From Collimonas humicola (GTDB lineage Bacteria > Pseudomonadota > Gammaproteobacteria > Burkholderiales > Burkholderiaceae_D): a stretch of 64,000 nt of DNA. Under the pieces are notes generated by a model. The model was given only the letters and a program-made list of their open reading frames with translations, was not told the DNA's origin and did no database searches. How positions within the stretch are numbered: the stretch's first letter is position 1; the number at the start of each line of letters is the position of its first letter. The translations under genes were made by a program, and so were the position numbers. Below, piece by piece: positions 62,647-64,000 of the stretch. Location: the NCBI RefSeq assembly GCF_018304945.1, contig NZ_JAGQEE010000001.1, positions 1,674,001-1,738,000 on the forward strand. The letters run 5' to 3'.

Positions 62647-64000
62647 ATGACTGAGACACTCCCTACCCTGCACAGCCTGGCAGAGGCCCTGCGACAGAAC
62701 CGCGCCAGCTCGACCTCGCTCACCGAAGCAGCGCTGACGCGTGCCTTGGATCCGGCCGGCGAAGGCCGCCGTGTTTTTACCGAATTGTATGCCGCGCCGG
62801 CAAGGGCGGCGGCGCAGGCCTCCGACCTGTTGCGCGCCAGCGGCCAGCCGCGTTCGCCGATAGAGGGCTTGCCGATTTCGGTCAAGGATTTGTTCGATGT
62901 CGCCGGCAGCGTGACCCGCGCCGCCTCGGTAGTGTTGAACGATGCAGCGCCAGCCAGCGTCAATGCCGTGGCGGTGCAGCGCCTGCTGGCGGCGGGCGCG
63001 GTGATCGTCGGCCGCACCAACATGACGGAATTCGCCTACTCCGGGCTCGGTGTCAATCCGCACTACGGCACCCCGCGCAATCCTTGGGACCGCGCCAATG
63101 CCCGGATTCCCGGCGGTTCCTCCTCCGGCGCAGCGGTTTCGGTGAGCGACGGCATGGCGGTGGCCGCCATCGGTTCCGACACCGGCGGCTCGGTGCGCAT
63201 TCCGGCGGCGCTGTGCGGCCTGACCGGTTTCAAGCCGACCGCGCGCCGCGTCCCGCTGGAGGGTACGCTGCCGCTGTCGGCGCAACTCGATTCGCTTGGT
63301 CCGATCGCCGCCAGCGTCAGCTGCTGCGCGGTGCTCGATGCCATCCTGGCCGGCGAGCCGGTGCCGAGCCTGACGCCGTTCCCACTGCGCGGCCTGCGCC
63401 TGGCGCTGCCGACCACGCTGGTGCTGGACGGGGTCGATCAGCAGGTAGCCGCAGCGTTCACCAGCGCCCGCGCTCGGCTGCAAGCGGCCGGCGCCCTGGT
63501 CGACGAAGTGGAGATTCCGGAATTTTCGACCGCAGCAACGATCAATGCCAAAGGCGGCTTCACTGCTGCCGAAGCCTATGCCTGGCACCGCAAGCTGATC
63601 GCCGAACGCGCCGCCAGCTACGACCCGCGCGTGATTTCCCGCATCCGGCGCGGCCAGGAAATCAGCGCAGCAGATCTGCTCGACCTGTTCGCGGCACGCA
63701 AGCAATGGATCGCTGCAATTGAACAACGCGTCGCCGGCTACGACGCCATGCTGATGCCGACCGTGCCTATCGTCGCGCCCCCGATTGCGACGCTGGAAGC
63801 CAGCGATGAAGCCTATTTTGCCGCCAACGGCATGATCCTGCGCAATCCGGCGCTGATCAATTTCCTGGACGGCTGCGCCTTGTCGCTGCCTTGCCATGCG
63901 CCCGGCGCAGCGCCGGTCGGGCTGATGCTGGCGGGCGTTGCCGGGCAGGACAGGAAAATCCTGGAGATCGGCCTGGCGGTGGAAGGTCTGTTGCGCAATA
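62647..64000 (+). CDS. Amidase-signature enzyme (runs off the window end)
   Basis: 451 residues are visible from ATG at 62647 and the protein must be nearly complete. The Ser-cisSer-Lys triad is present: Lys80 in GLPISVKDLFD, the cis serine in IPGGSSSGAA (158-160) and the nucleophile Ser182 in GSDTGGSVRIP. It hydrolyses a small amide; the AtzF/allophanate hydrolase and aryl-amidase groups are both possible. It follows the DUF2848 gene by 45 nt and likely acts on the same imported compound. Confidence 0.9.
   Translation, partial: MTETLPTLHSLAEALRQNRASSTSLTEAALTRALDPAGEGRRVFTELYAAPARAAAQASDLLRASGQPRSPIEGLPISVKDLFDVAGSVTRAASVVLNDAAPASVNAVAVQRLLAAGAVIVGRTNMTEFAYSGLGVNPHYGTPRNPWDRANARIPGGSSSGAAVSVSDGMAVAAIGSDTGGSVRIPAALCGLTGFKPTARRVPLEGTLPLSAQLDSLGPIAASVSCCAVLDAILAGEPVPSLTPFPLRGLRLALPTTLVLDGVDQQVAAAFTSARARLQAAGALVDEVEIPEFSTAATINAKGGFTAAEAYAWHRKLIAERAASYDPRVISRIRRGQEISAADLLDLFAARKQWIAAIEQRVAGYDAMLMPTVPIVAPPIATLEASDEAYFAANGMILRNPALINFLDGCALSLPCHAPGAAPVGLMLAGVAGQDRKILEIGLAVEGLLRN

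Overview
The window comes from a GC-rich betaproteobacterium of the Burkholderiales, most likely Oxalobacteraceae (a Collimonas-like genome is my guess). The basis is the housekeeping block dnaX-ybaB-recR, GC-rich codon use, and the types of PBP1A, AidB, ComEC and TatD. No rRNA, tRNA or CRISPR array was seen. Coordinates below are 1-based within the window.

Layout. 1-59: start of a probable TonB-type energy transducer. 209-6365: a minus-strand operon for a periplasmic, cytochrome-c-linked molybdenum hydroxylase of the isoquinoline 1-oxidoreductase type, with an XdhC maturation factor and a small cupin. 7050-8171: a secreted protein with a ricin-type lectin domain. 8601-11456: an ABC importer of the nitrate/sulfonate/taurine class. 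11692-14795: dnaX-ybaB-recR, with a nine-A run in dnaX that could produce a short gamma form. 15058-20256: AidB-like acyl-CoA dehydrogenase, PBP1A and an alpha/beta hydrolase.

20452-38816 is a complete catecholate siderophore locus. Eleven minus-strand genes run from isochorismate synthase to the TonB receptor (EntC, EntE, EntB, NRPS, siderophore-interacting reductase, binding protein, two permeases, ATPase, EntA, receptor), most of them overlapping or nearly touching. A divergent pair (DAHP synthase, MFS exporter) lies on the other side of a strong Fur box. The EntF-like NRPS has a specificity pocket that reads like a lysine rather than a serine code, so a bis-catecholate of lysine (azotochelin or myxochelin type) is more likely than enterobactin.

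38897-56463 is a genomic island bounded by two copies of the 3' two thirds of comEC: a headless fragment on the left and the intact gene on the right. A 24-bp direct repeat and a truncated tyrosine recombinase add to the mobile signature. The island is visibly more AT-rich and carries defence or conflict cargo. This includes a soluble-domain/K+-channel fusion, ICE-type small proteins, and a UG2/DRT2-like antiviral reverse transcriptase with a candidate structured ncRNA just upstream. It also includes a pair made of an HTH-ImmA/IrrE protease and a T4 beta-type protein, and a two-gene RHS system with a type 33 toxin tip, a DUF4279 immunity gene and an orphan tip.

57249-64000: the core genome resumes with comEC (5' end) and tatD. 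A catabolic-looking cluster follows: flavin reductase/MarR fusion, LysR regulator, MFS importer, DUF2848 protein and an amidase that runs off the window end.
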